Part shown: piece by piece, positions 1-6,881 of the stretch
How the letters are laid out: every line of letters begins with the position of its first letter
Position numbering within the stretch: position 1 is the stretch's first letter
DNA from: Pseudobowmanella sp964228145
Lineage (GTDB): Bacteria > Pseudomonadota > Gammaproteobacteria > Enterobacterales > Alteromonadaceae
Length of the DNA stretch: 33,576 nt
Assembly: GCA_964228145.1 (NCBI GenBank)
Contig: CAXQZJ010000045.1
Coordinates: 1 to 33,576 of the forward strand
Direction: 5' to 3'
Translations under genes and position numbers: made by a program
The notes under the pieces: model-generated
Seen by the model: the letters and a program-made list of their open reading frames with translations, nothing else
Database searches by the model: none
What the model was told of the DNA's origin: nothing

Positions 1-237
1 CAACCAGACCAAAACACAAATCATCAAAATGCCCACATTGACCCTAAAAATAAGGCAAAGCACGATAGGAATGGCAATCTGAATGCCCATAATCGCGTGT
101 AACACAGACTCTTTTAGGCCCGAGGTACTCTCAATCCGCGTAGCACGGTGACAACACCAATCGATAAAACCGGCAATTCCCCATAAAGGTAAGAATAAAA
201 AAAGTAACACGTTAATCAGTAATAACCCTGTATCCAT
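1..237 (-). CDS. Hypothetical inner-membrane protein, 5' part only
   Basis: Not in any complete frame inside the window. Reading the minus strand from an ATG at 237-235 gives 79 open codons that run off the left edge. An AAGAG ribosome binding site lies about 6 bases upstream of the ATG. The protein starts MDTGLLLINVLLFLFLPLWG, a hydrophobic stretch with no charged residue after Asp2, followed by a polar, Cys- and His-containing stretch (FIDWCCHRATRIESTSG), then a second hydrophobic segment (roughly residues 48-79). This suggests two or more membrane helices with a short loop. I do not recognise the family. The gene points away from the rest of the window, and its neighbour at 499 is divergent. 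Confidence 0.6.
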   Translation of the reverse strand, partial: MDTGLLLINVLLFLFLPLWGIAGFIDWCCHRATRIESTSGLKESVLHAIMGIQIAIPIVLCLIFRVNVGILMICVLVWL

Positions 238-289
238 ACAACACTCTTATTTTTATTCCCATAGTTCAGACAGTTAGGCAATGATATAG

Positions 290-323
290 GTTCCGGTATG
301 GTTGGTGAATAGCGCACCGGAAC
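290..323. promoter_or_regulatory. Inverted repeat in divergent intergenic region
   Basis: The arms GTTCCGGT (290-297) and ACCGGAAC (316-323) are perfect complements separated by 18 bases. They lie in the 261-base gap between the divergent genes at 237 and 499. No T-tract follows on either strand, so an operator or RNA hairpin is more likely than a terminator. The rest of the gap shows nothing I can name. Confidence 0.3.
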
Positions 324-498
324 TACTCACACTTTCGCACTGAACCATAAACCACACATACCAAGGATGGGGCTTGGCTTTACCTGTATCTTACGTATTG
401 CATCCTATAACTGCCAAAACATAATTGATTGATTAAAATAGATTTTTCCGGCAAGCTGAATCACTAAATGACAATACCCTACATTAATAAGGCAAGTA

Positions 499-990
499 AT
501 GAAAAAAGCCATACTAACCCTAAGCGCGACCGCTTTATTTAGCCTGAGCGCGGTGGCGAATCAACAGTGCACAGTTAGAGGTATTTTGCACACCCTAGAT
601 GGTGCAGAAATGACGATACCTTGCCCCGACATCTATGGCGAGGGCGAGCTAAGCCGCCAAGAAAAATCCGACTTCGCCAAGTGCCTGCGTGACAGTGCAG
701 ATGGCGATTTCGAAAAAGGTAAGGCCAGACAAACGCACTTACTGAAGCACAATAACTATCTGAACCAATTCAAAGTCCGCATCTTGCAGGAGTTTAAAAA
801 CAACATGTTTAGCGACAAGGAGTATGCCTGTGATACCCTGTTAACCGCCCTAAAAGATGGCCTAAAAATAGAAGGCGGAGATGCGCGTATAGATAGTCAA
901 AACCGCCTGCTGATTGAAGTCGATGGCTACACGACCCCAGAATATCACTCTGTGGTCACCGGCTTTCCTAAAGACGTGTTACCCAAATAA
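499..990 (+). CDS. Small secreted protein of unknown function
   Basis: A 163-residue protein with a clear Sec signal peptide (MKKAILTLSATALFSLSAVA, cleavage expected after the Ala-Val-Ala around residue 20). The mature part is hydrophilic and carries cysteines at about positions 23, 42, 62 and 113, so one or two disulphides in the periplasm are plausible. It is rich in charged residues (EKGKARQ, KVRILQEFKNN) and looks mostly helical. An AAGG ribosome binding site sits a few bases before the ATG. I do not recognise the family and assign no function. The next gene is convergent, with only 15 bases between the stop codons, so this is a single-gene unit. Confidence 0.7.
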   Translation: MKKAILTLSATALFSLSAVANQQCTVRGILHTLDGAEMTIPCPDIYGEGELSRQEKSDFAKCLRDSADGDFEKGKARQTHLLKHNNYLNQFKVRILQEFKNNMFSDKEYACDTLLTALKDGLKIEGGDARIDSQNRLLIEVDGYTTPEYHSVVTGFPKDVLPK

Positions 991-1005
991 CGGCTAAAAC
1001 TGAGG

Positions 1006-2187
1006 TCAGGCATTTTGCCCCGCGACCCAGCCACTGCTCCAGGCCCACTGAAAATTGTAGCCCCCTAACCAGCCGGTGACATCGACCACTTCGCCGATAA
1101 AAAATAAGCCATCGACGTCCTTGCTCATCATGGTTTTTGAGCTTAGATGATCGGTATTTACGCCTCCGAGTGTCACTTCCGCTGTGCGGTACCCCTCGGT
1201 ACCGTTAGGCTTGACTGCCCAATCGTTAAACGCCTCTGCGACCAGCATCAGTTGCTTACCCTGATATTGCTTCATGGGCTTATTGTCTAAGTTGAAATAG
1301 CCCAAAGCGATTTGCACAAAGCGCTTCGGATAAAGCTGGGCAAGTACAGTAGACAGTTGTGCATCGGGCTGGGCTTGCTGTGCGCGGGTTAAAAAATCTC
1401 CGAGGTGAGCGTCCGGACACAAATTAAAGTGCACCGCCTGACCCGGTTGCCAATAAGAACTGATCTGTAGCACAGCTGGACCGCTCAACCCGCGATGGGT
1501 AAACAGCATCGCCTCTTTGAAACTGGCCTCATCGTTTGCCGCTGTACACTCCAGAGCAATACCACTCAGTTCAGCGAGCACCTGTTTGTCCTCTTCGTGC
1601 AGGGTAAAGGGCACCAGGCCAGCCCGCGTTGGTAAGACCCCTAACCCAAATTGCTCTGCGATTTTATAGCCATAAGGACTGGCACCCAATTTCGGCATGG
1701 ATAAGCCGCCCGTGGCTACCACCAAAGATTCACTATGAAGCTCGCCTTGATTGGTTTCGAGTCTGAACCCCTCAGCGGTTTTTTCGATGGCAATAATCTC
1801 GGTGCGGGATTGCACCACAGCACCCGCTGCGTCACATTCACTGAGCAGTAAATTCACGATCTGCTTGGCGGAATCATCACAAAATAATTGCCCAAGGGTC
1901 TTTTCATGGTAAGCAATGCCATGCTCTGCCACTAAACCGATAAAATCCCATTGGTTGTAACGGCTTAACGCTGATTTGCAATAATGGGGGTTTTGCGACA
2001 AAAAGTTTTCTGCACTGGCATACATATTAGTGAAGTTACAACGCCCGCCGCCGGACATCAGAATTTTCCCACCAATCCGTTTGGCATGATCGAGCACCAT
2101 TACCTGGCGGCCGCGTTTGGCAGCTTGGGCGGCGCAAAAAAGCCCAGCGGCACCCGCGCCAACCACAATGACATCTGTTTTTTTCAA
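1006..2187 (-). CDS. BaiN/YhiN (HI0933) family FAD-dependent oxidoreductase
   Basis: A 393-residue flavoprotein. The N-terminus has the dinucleotide-binding Rossmann motif VVGAGAAGLFCAAQAAKRG (about residues 9-27), followed by the HI0933 family signature GGGRCNFTN (about 46-54). A second conserved block occurs mid-protein (VVATGGLSMPKLGASPYGY), and the family's closing FAD-contact motif GGYNFQWAWSSG lies near residues 375-387. Length and motif order match the usual 390-400 residue family. The enzyme is cytosolic. The physiological substrate of most members is unknown, although BaiN of bile-acid-metabolising bacteria belongs here. It is transcribed alone, divergent from the small secreted protein at 2366. 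The family call is firm; the reaction is not known. Confidence 0.92.
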   Translation of the reverse strand: MKKTDVIVVGAGAAGLFCAAQAAKRGRQVMVLDHAKRIGGKILMSGGGRCNFTNMYASAENFLSQNPHYCKSALSRYNQWDFIGLVAEHGIAYHEKTLGQLFCDDSAKQIVNLLLSECDAAGAVVQSRTEIIAIEKTAEGFRLETNQGELHSESLVVATGGLSMPKLGASPYGYKIAEQFGLGVLPTRAGLVPFTLHEEDKQVLAELSGIALECTAANDEASFKEAMLFTHRGLSGPAVLQISSYWQPGQAVHFNLCPDAHLGDFLTRAQQAQPDAQLSTVLAQLYPKRFVQIALGYFNLDNKPMKQYQGKQLMLVAEAFNDWAVKPNGTEGYRTAEVTLGGVNTDHLSSKTMMSKDVDGLFFIGEVVDVTGWLGGYNFQWAWSSGWVAGQNA

Positions 2188-2365
2188 CTTTTTATCCTTT
2201 GCAAATCTCGCGCTTATTGTACGCCAGACCGCGAATTTTGTCGCCTGCTCTGATTTAGGTATTGAACTGCATACCTGGGTGTTTTCCTACAGACTGGGCA
2301 AATTTTTTTGCTGGCGTAATCTACACCCATCGAAACCAAACATTCAAAACGAAAGAGGCGTCGTG

Positions 2366-2755
2366 ATGAAAAAATTACTGACTATTGCACTAACTTCAGC
2401 AGCATTAATTTCTCCACTGGCACAGGCTGATTTAGCCACTGACCTGGAAAATATTTGCACCATCGTAAAGAACAACGACAAAGGTGAATTACGCAAAAAA
2501 ATGCGTAGCGTTAAAGATGATTACCGTATGCGTTTAGGTGACTTCTACGATGGCGTGATGTGCAGTGGCAAAAGCTTAATTCGCTGGTCTATGGAAAATA
2601 ACGCAGCGGACGTCGGCACCTACATGGTGAAGCAAATGTCTAAAACCGACCTGAGCAAACCAGAGCAGGATGGCATGACATTGCAACAGTGGGCTGAAGC
2701 CAACGGTTACATTGATTCTGAAATTGGCCAAAAACTGGTCTCGCGCATTAACTAA
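2366..2755 (+). CDS. DUF3718-like small secreted protein
   Basis: The open frame extends far upstream to 2117, but the credible start is the ATG at 2366. It has a strong ribosome binding site (GAAAGAGG) and opens directly into a signal peptide (MKKLLTIALTSAALISPLAQA). The product is 129 residues. The mature protein has one Cys near the start (LENICTIVKNND) and one mid-protein (YDGVMCSGKSLIRW), a basic stretch (KGELRKKMRSVKDDYRMRL), then a conserved-looking Asn/Asp-Val-Gly-Thr segment. This pattern resembles the DUF3718 family of small periplasmic proteins in alteromonads and shewanellas. I recognise it by pattern only and its function is unknown. The transcript probably continues through the structured region and terminator at 2909-2934. 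Confidence 0.75.
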   Translation: MKKLLTIALTSAALISPLAQADLATDLENICTIVKNNDKGELRKKMRSVKDDYRMRLGDFYDGVMCSGKSLIRWSMENNAADVGTYMVKQMSKTDLSKPEQDGMTLQQWAEANGYIDSEIGQKLVSRIN

Positions 2756-2772
2756 GCGCAATAAATACAACT

Positions 2773-2940
2773 GAGGCGTTACAAATTGACGGCCAGGTCA
2801 TTAAAACTGGTGAGACCTTCGGGTCGAAAAAGACGACTTTCGGGCGTCGCTTACTGGAGAATATTCTTGACGCCTCTTGATTTCTGGTAAGTAAACGCCC
2901 ACCCATGCAAAAGGCACCCTCAAGGGTGCCTTTTTTATTT
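2773..2940 (+). ncRNA. Candidate structured RNA / 3'UTR small RNA
   Basis: The 180 bases between the stop at 2755 and the next coding region hold a dense nest of complementary segments. GAGGCGT (2773-2779) pairs with ACGCCTC (2870-2876). Inside are CCAG/CTGG (2793-2796, 2807-2810), GACC-TTCG-GGTC (2814-2825) and GACG/CGTC (2832-2835, 2845-2848). CTTAC/GTAAG (2850-2854, 2887-2891) is a partly competing pair. GGCGTT (2775-2780) can instead pair with AACGCC (2894-2899). An intrinsic terminator follows. A closing stem around several hairpins, then a terminator, is what a small RNA derived from the end of an mRNA looks like. No plus-strand gene follows for 800 bases, so a riboswitch is unlikely. 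This matches no RNA family I know. Confidence 0.3.
2909..2934. terminator. Bidirectional intrinsic terminator
   Basis: The stem GGCACCC / GGGTGCC around a TCAA loop (2913-2919, 2924-2930) is extended by flanking A and T pairs. There is a run of T on the plus side (TTTTTT from 2931) and a run of A on the left arm, which gives a T-tract on the minus strand. It serves the plus gene ending at 2755. On the minus strand it lies just beyond the stop at 2935 and should serve the choice-of-anchor gene. Confidence 0.9.
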
Positions 2941-3639
2941 GTTTCTGCTGCGACGCAATAGCAGGGTGAATAAACCAAGTCCCAACCAGCCCATGCTGCC
3001 AGTGCCGCCATATTCGGTACTGACTGTGACCTGAGCAGGAGGCAAATACTCATATTCGCGGCTTTCCATCGGTAGATAAACCAAATCGCCATCGTCATAG
3101 CCGTCATACACGGTCAGCAGTTCATCGTTGTACGCATCGTAAATCTCAATTAATACTTCATAGTCCTGACTTGGAAAACCCTCGAGCAATTCGGTTTCCA
3201 CGATCAAGCTATCATCCGCACTGTCGCCATTAATGGAAAAATTACTGGTGGTGTAATATTCATTGAATACATCACCGACGCCCAAGTACAACCTAGCATA
3301 GACTCGCGCATGACTGTCGTATGTATCAGCGTCAAACTCTAGGCTGATACCTTGATAATATCCATCGTAATCGGTGTCCCTGTATAAAGTGACATAGGCA
3401 TCATAAATCCACACATAATCCGACCCAGCCTGTTGGCGCTCGCTCAGTACCCGGGCACTGGCACGTTGGGGTTGGGTGTTGCCCCCGGATTCGTCTATCC
3501 GACTGCTTTTGACTGTTGCTGAGCTAGCCTGTTCTGCACGCTTTTCCACAGATTGCGCTTGCCAATGTTGAGCTGGCTGCTGTGCTGCCAGACTGGTGCT
3601 GCTCATGACGATTGCTAAGGGTATCCAGTGTTTTTTCAT
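2935..3639 (-). CDS. Choice-of-anchor H-like protein with GlyGly-CTERM anchor
   Basis: An exported protein of about 234 residues. An ATG at 3645 is also in frame, but the ATG at 3639 has properly spaced GGGGAG upstream and opens the signal peptide MKKHWIPLAIVMSSTSLAAQ. A Gln/Ser-rich linker follows, then a beta-rich domain with acidic tyrosine repeats (LYRDTDYDGYYQGISLEFDA, EIYDAYNDELLTVYDGYDDG). This resembles the family called choice-of-anchor H. The C-terminus is a textbook sorting signal: GGTGSMGWLGLG, a hydrophobic helix, then RRSRNK. That is the GlyGly-CTERM pattern, known to be processed by rhombosortase and linked to type II secretion. No rhombosortase is visible in the window. The role is probably at the cell surface; the specific function is unknown. 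Confidence 0.82.
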   Translation of the reverse strand: MKKHWIPLAIVMSSTSLAAQQPAQHWQAQSVEKRAEQASSATVKSSRIDESGGNTQPQRASARVLSERQQAGSDYVWIYDAYVTLYRDTDYDGYYQGISLEFDADTYDSHARVYARLYLGVGDVFNEYYTTSNFSINGDSADDSLIVETELLEGFPSQDYEVLIEIYDAYNDELLTVYDGYDDGDLVYLPMESREYEYLPPAQVTVSTEYGGTGSMGWLGLGLFTLLLRRSRNK

Positions 3640-3745
3640 GGTCATCTCTCCCCGTTTTGATACCCTAAGTGTTAGCCATCAGATATGAACCTTTTCTGAA
3701 TCCTTTTTAATCACTTATTCAGCTAACCATTACAAGGATAACGTC

Positions 3746-4279
3746 ATGCGCGTTTCGCTGTTGATTTCCCTGATACTCGCGAGCCCCTTTAGTTTTGCCG
3801 ATGGCATCAGTTTCAGCGTGGGGGAAAGCCGCTCTCGCTGGACGTTGGCCGGAGAAACGGAAATGCGGCCCAGTACCTACCGCTTAGCCTATGTGAAAGA
3901 AAGCCCTTGGCAGTGGCATTTTTTTGAAACACATAAACTGCAAGTAGATTGGGAATTTGCCTATAACCGCTGGAATGACCCCTGGCGGGATAACACCATT
4001 GAAGGCCTGGTGATTAACCCCATGTTTCGCTACTCGATCCCGTTTTCTCATTTTGACCTGTTTGCCGGAATCGGCGTAGGCGCTACTTATAGTAATAGTC
4101 AAGATTACATGGACAGAGAACTCGGCTCCCGCTGGCTTTTTGAAGACAGACTGGAAATCGGTGTCAGTGCCAATAATCACCATATTAGCTACAGCCTGAA
4201 TCATTACTCTAATGCTAATCTGGCCTCGATAAACCATGGTATGAACATCAACTACATTAATTACCGATACACCTGGTAG
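3746..4279 (+). CDS. PagL-like outer-membrane lipid A deacylase family barrel
   Basis: A 177-residue protein with a signal peptide (cleavage near FSFA-DG, residues 16-20). The rest alternates aromatic and polar residues as in a small eight-stranded outer-membrane barrel, and it ends INYRYTW with a terminal aromatic. The segment NHYSNANL (residues 152-159) matches the PagL/acyloxyacyl-hydrolase signature His-x-Ser-Asn, giving His153 and Ser155. In P. aeruginosa PagL the third catalytic residue is a Glu 14 residues after the His. The residue at that spacing here is Asn167, so activity is uncertain. PagL enzymes remove the 3-O acyl chain of lipid A. The ribosome binding site is AAGGATAA. The gene is divergent from the choice-of-anchor gene and 5 bases upstream of the HAD gene, so probably co-transcribed with it. 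Confidence 0.75.
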   Translation: MRVSLLISLILASPFSFADGISFSVGESRSRWTLAGETEMRPSTYRLAYVKESPWQWHFFETHKLQVDWEFAYNRWNDPWRDNTIEGLVINPMFRYSIPFSHFDLFAGIGVGATYSNSQDYMDRELGSRWLFEDRLEIGVSANNHHISYSLNHYSNANLASINHGMNINYINYRYTW

Positions 4280-4284
4280 CACTT

Positions 4285-4989
4285 ATGGCAATTGATTTTA
4301 AGATGATAGAGTGGGTCTTGTTTGATGCCGACGAGACGCTGTTTTCCTTTGATGCCCATGCAGGGCTTAGACACGTTTTCGCCCAATACGGGATTGAATT
4401 TAGTGACCAGGATTATGCCCATTACCAGCAAACTAATCTGCCCTTATGGCAAGCTTATCAGGATGGCAAAATCGATGCGCAAACCTTGCAAGTTAACCGG
4501 TTTCAATCTTGGGGTGATAAGCTAAATGTTTCTCCCCATCAGTTAAATCAAGCCTTTCTCGATGCGATGGCGGAGGTGTGTATTCCGCTGCCTTACGTGG
4601 CTGACTTACTCCATACTCTGGCTCCCCATTTACGCCTTGGCATCATTACTAATGGTTTTACCCAGCTCCAACAGCCAAGACTGGCGAGACACAATATGCA
4701 GCAACATTTTGACCTGTTGGTGGTGTCTGATCAGGTAGGTGCCGCTAAGCCAAGCCCAAAGATATTCAAATACGCCTTAGATAAAATGGGCGGTGTTCCT
4801 CCTGAACGCGTGCTTATGGTAGGCGATAATCCGATAGCGGATGTGCAAGGGGGACAACAAGCAGGTATGCAAACTTGCTGGTACAACCCGTACCAAAAAG
4901 TCCTGCCAGAGGGTATCACCCCAAATCTCGAAGTGACCTGTTACAGTCAACTGTTGGCGTGTTTCAGCGCAGCGCGTTCAACTGGCTAA
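4285..4989 (+). CDS. yjjG: HAD-family (YjjG-like) pyrimidine 5'-nucleotidase
   Basis: A 234-residue HAD subfamily IA phosphatase. Motif I is FDADETLF (Asp14 nucleophile, Asp16 acid/base); the Ala between the aspartates and the Glu-Thr after them are typical of YjjG. Motif II is IITNGF, motif III is the Lys in AAKPSPKIF, and motif IV is GDNPIADVQGG. The helical cap lies between motifs I and II. YjjG dephosphorylates non-canonical pyrimidine nucleotides such as dUMP and halogenated analogues. The ATG at 4285 lacks a good ribosome binding site but sits 5 bases after the previous stop, which fits coupled translation. The ATG at 4303 is an alternative start. Length agrees with the 225-residue E. 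coli protein. Confidence 0.85.
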   Translation: MAIDFKMIEWVLFDADETLFSFDAHAGLRHVFAQYGIEFSDQDYAHYQQTNLPLWQAYQDGKIDAQTLQVNRFQSWGDKLNVSPHQLNQAFLDAMAEVCIPLPYVADLLHTLAPHLRLGIITNGFTQLQQPRLARHNMQQHFDLLVVSDQVGAAKPSPKIFKYALDKMGGVPPERVLMVGDNPIADVQGGQQAGMQTCWYNPYQKVLPEGITPNLEVTCYSQLLACFSAARSTG

Positions 4990-5086
4990 TGGGCTTCATT
5001 ACATTGAGTGGCAAAACAAAGGGTTGATCTGACAAGCTTCGCCGCAAGTACTATGTTTGGTATTCACATCAGGCAAGGAGAACGAT

Positions 5087-5761
5087 ATGCAGATACTCAT
5101 GGTACTCACTTCCCACGATAAACTGGGTGATACCGGTGAAAAAACCGGTTTTTGGTTAGAAGAATTCGCCGCCCCGTACTATGCGTTGCAGGATGCAGGT
5201 GCTGCAATCACCTTAGCAAGTCCGGCCGGCGGACAGCCACCACTGGATCCCAAGAGTGATAGTGAGGATGCACAGACACCCGCGACTGATAGATTTAAAA
5301 AGGACGCTACAGCGCAAGAGGCGTTAGCAAATACTCACTTACTGACGGACGTGAGGGCCCGCGACTTTGATGCAGTCTTTTATCCCGGTGGTCACGGCCC
5401 TATGTGGGACCTGGTAGACCATAGCTATTCCATTGAGCTAATCCAAAGCTTTATAGGTCAAAAGAAACCTGTCGCGGCAGTGTGTCACGCGCCCGCCGTA
5501 CTACTGAATGTACAAATCAATGGTGAGTCGCTAATCAAAGGTAAAGCCATTACCGGATTCAGTAATTCTGAAGAAGAGTCAGTAGGCTTAACCGACGTCG
5601 TGCCTTTTTTGCTGGAGGACGAAATCAAAGCGCGCGGCGCCGAGTATAAATGCGTCGAAGACTGGGCATCGCACTCTATCGTTGATGGTTTAGTGATAAC
5701 CGGACAAAATCCAGCTTCCTCTGAGGCCGTAGCCAAAGATTTAATTAAGTTACTGAAATAA
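5087..5761 (+). CDS. DJ-1/PfpI (Hsp31-like) family protein
   Basis: A frame-extending ATG lies at 5057, but the ATG at 5087 has an AAGGAGAA ribosome binding site and starts with the family's first strand (MQILMVLTS). That gives 224 residues. The nucleophile elbow AAVCHAPAVL holds Cys133 with His134 next to it. The oxyanion-loop motif FYPGGHGPMWDL is at about 98-109, and a conserved Glu lies in GFWLEEFAAPY (25/26). This matches the type 1 glutamine amidotransferase-like branch of DJ-1/PfpI that includes Hsp31/YDR533C and YhbO-like stress proteins, reported as chaperones or glyoxalase III-type enzymes acting on methylglyoxal. Which activity applies here cannot be told from sequence. It is a single gene ending in a hairpin at 5771-5788. 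Confidence 0.88.
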   Translation: MQILMVLTSHDKLGDTGEKTGFWLEEFAAPYYALQDAGAAITLASPAGGQPPLDPKSDSEDAQTPATDRFKKDATAQEALANTHLLTDVRARDFDAVFYPGGHGPMWDLVDHSYSIELIQSFIGQKKPVAAVCHAPAVLLNVQINGESLIKGKAITGFSNSEEESVGLTDVVPFLLEDEIKARGAEYKCVEDWASHSIVDGLVITGQNPASSEAVAKDLIKLLK

Positions 5762-5770
5762 TCCGTCACC

Positions 5771-5793
5771 GGCGGCAGCGATGCCGCCATTTT
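5771..5793 (+). terminator. Intrinsic terminator
   Basis: The stem GGCGGCA / TGCCGCC (5771-5777, 5782-5788) has a GCGA tetraloop and is followed by ATTTTCC. It lies 9 bases after the DJ-1-family stop. The stem is strong but the T-tract is short. Confidence 0.75.
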
Positions 5794-5861
5794 CCATTGA
5801 TACTGCAGAGGTCTGTGTAAGTGTTATACTTTGAACAACGCCTTTCATAATTCCAAGTTTT

Positions 5862-6881
5862 ATGGCAAAAGATGATTTAGAACAATCGTTTAGCACACTA
5901 AAGCAAACCCTGCCGCTGCTATTAAAGCATAAGGTGCCTGCCGTACCGGTTAACTATGCGCTGTGGTACACCTATGTAAGTAATCAACACCCACAACTTA
6001 ACGAAGCGCTGGACTCTGCCACAGAAAAGGGCGCGCCTTTGTCAGCCGTGAAAGCTCAGGACCTTTATCAACAATACGTTGCCAGCCATGAGGATCTGGA
6101 CGCAGTAAAACTCAGGCAGTCGGTTGAAGCCATGTTGATTGAGCTGAATCAATCAATGAAAGACACCCAATCTGACGCACAGCAATACAAAGCCACGATG
6201 GATAAATGTCTGGATGACCTGAACCGGGTAGAGCAGGAAGGTTGGTCTTTGGAAGAAGTAATGGGATTGGTCCGCAATATGGTTGCAGATGCGCAAAGTA
6301 TCCGCGCCAGCACCCTCAGTTTTAACAATTCAATCAATAACGCAGAACAAGAAATCAAGCGACTAAGGGAACAGTTAAAAGAGAGCCAAAAGGCAGCCCT
6401 TTACGATGCATTGACAAATCTGGCTAATCGTCGTTATTTCGACTCCGAGTTAAGCAGCAAAATAGGAATGGAAAAACTGGCGTTATTACTTATCGATATT
6501 GACCATTTTAAAGTAATTAACGACACCCACGGACATCAGACCGGAGACGCTGTGCTCAAAGCGGTTGCCTCTAAGCTTAGTCAGGCTTGCCGTGATGAAG
6601 CCCAGGTTTTCCGCTACGGTGGAGAGGAGTTCGCCGTGCTTGTTGCCGGTGGCGACTTGGCATTTGGGATCCGTTTAGCAGAACAGTTACGCAAGCAAGT
6701 TGAAAAAATTTCAGTTAAAAACCGCCGTACCGGAGATGTACTGGATGGTATTAGTGTGTCAATCGGGGTCGCGGAGAAGTCAACCAAGGACGCTAAAGAC
6801 AGTATTATCGAGCGCGCTGACCAGCACTTATATCAGGCTAAAAAGCTCGGGCGAAACCGGGTGCTGCCTATGCACCCTTAA
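5862..6881 (+). CDS. Diguanylate cyclase, soluble N-terminal helical domain
   Basis: A 339-residue protein. The C-terminal GGDEF domain (about 175-335) has YDALTNLANRRYF, the metal/GTP segment IDIDHFKVINDTHGHQTGD and the active site RYGGEEF (253-257), so synthesis of cyclic di-GMP from GTP is expected. The inhibitory RxxD site five residues before GGEEF reads RDEA, so product inhibition at the canonical I-site is probably absent. The N-terminal half (1-170) has no membrane helix. It carries a conserved-looking segment (LLLKHKVPAVPVNYALWYTY) found at the start of a group of proteobacterial cyclases, then a long coiled coil (about 85-178) likely to drive dimerisation. The ribosome binding site is weak. 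Its last base overlaps the stop of the convergent GGDEF gene. Confidence 0.93.
   Translation: MAKDDLEQSFSTLKQTLPLLLKHKVPAVPVNYALWYTYVSNQHPQLNEALDSATEKGAPLSAVKAQDLYQQYVASHEDLDAVKLRQSVEAMLIELNQSMKDTQSDAQQYKATMDKCLDDLNRVEQEGWSLEEVMGLVRNMVADAQSIRASTLSFNNSINNAEQEIKRLREQLKESQKAALYDALTNLANRRYFDSELSSKIGMEKLALLLIDIDHFKVINDTHGHQTGDAVLKAVASKLSQACRDEAQVFRYGGEEFAVLVAGGDLAFGIRLAEQLRKQVEKISVKNRRTGDVLDGISVSIGVAEKSTKDAKDSIIERADQHLYQAKKLGRNRVLPMHP

Noticed and set aside
2117..2365. Long N-terminal extension of the small secreted protein at 2366
   Set aside because: It overlaps the flavoprotein start on the other strand, lacks a ribosome binding site at 2117, and would bury a clean signal peptide inside the protein. 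The ATG at 2366 has GAAAGAGG upstream.
2773..2900. Integron attC-like site
   Set aside because: No RYYYAAC/GTTRRRY core pair at the ends and no integrase or cassette array nearby.
5057..5086. Upstream ATG for the DJ-1-family gene
   Set aside because: It adds residues before the conserved first strand and has no ribosome binding site. AAGGAGAA precedes the ATG at 5087.
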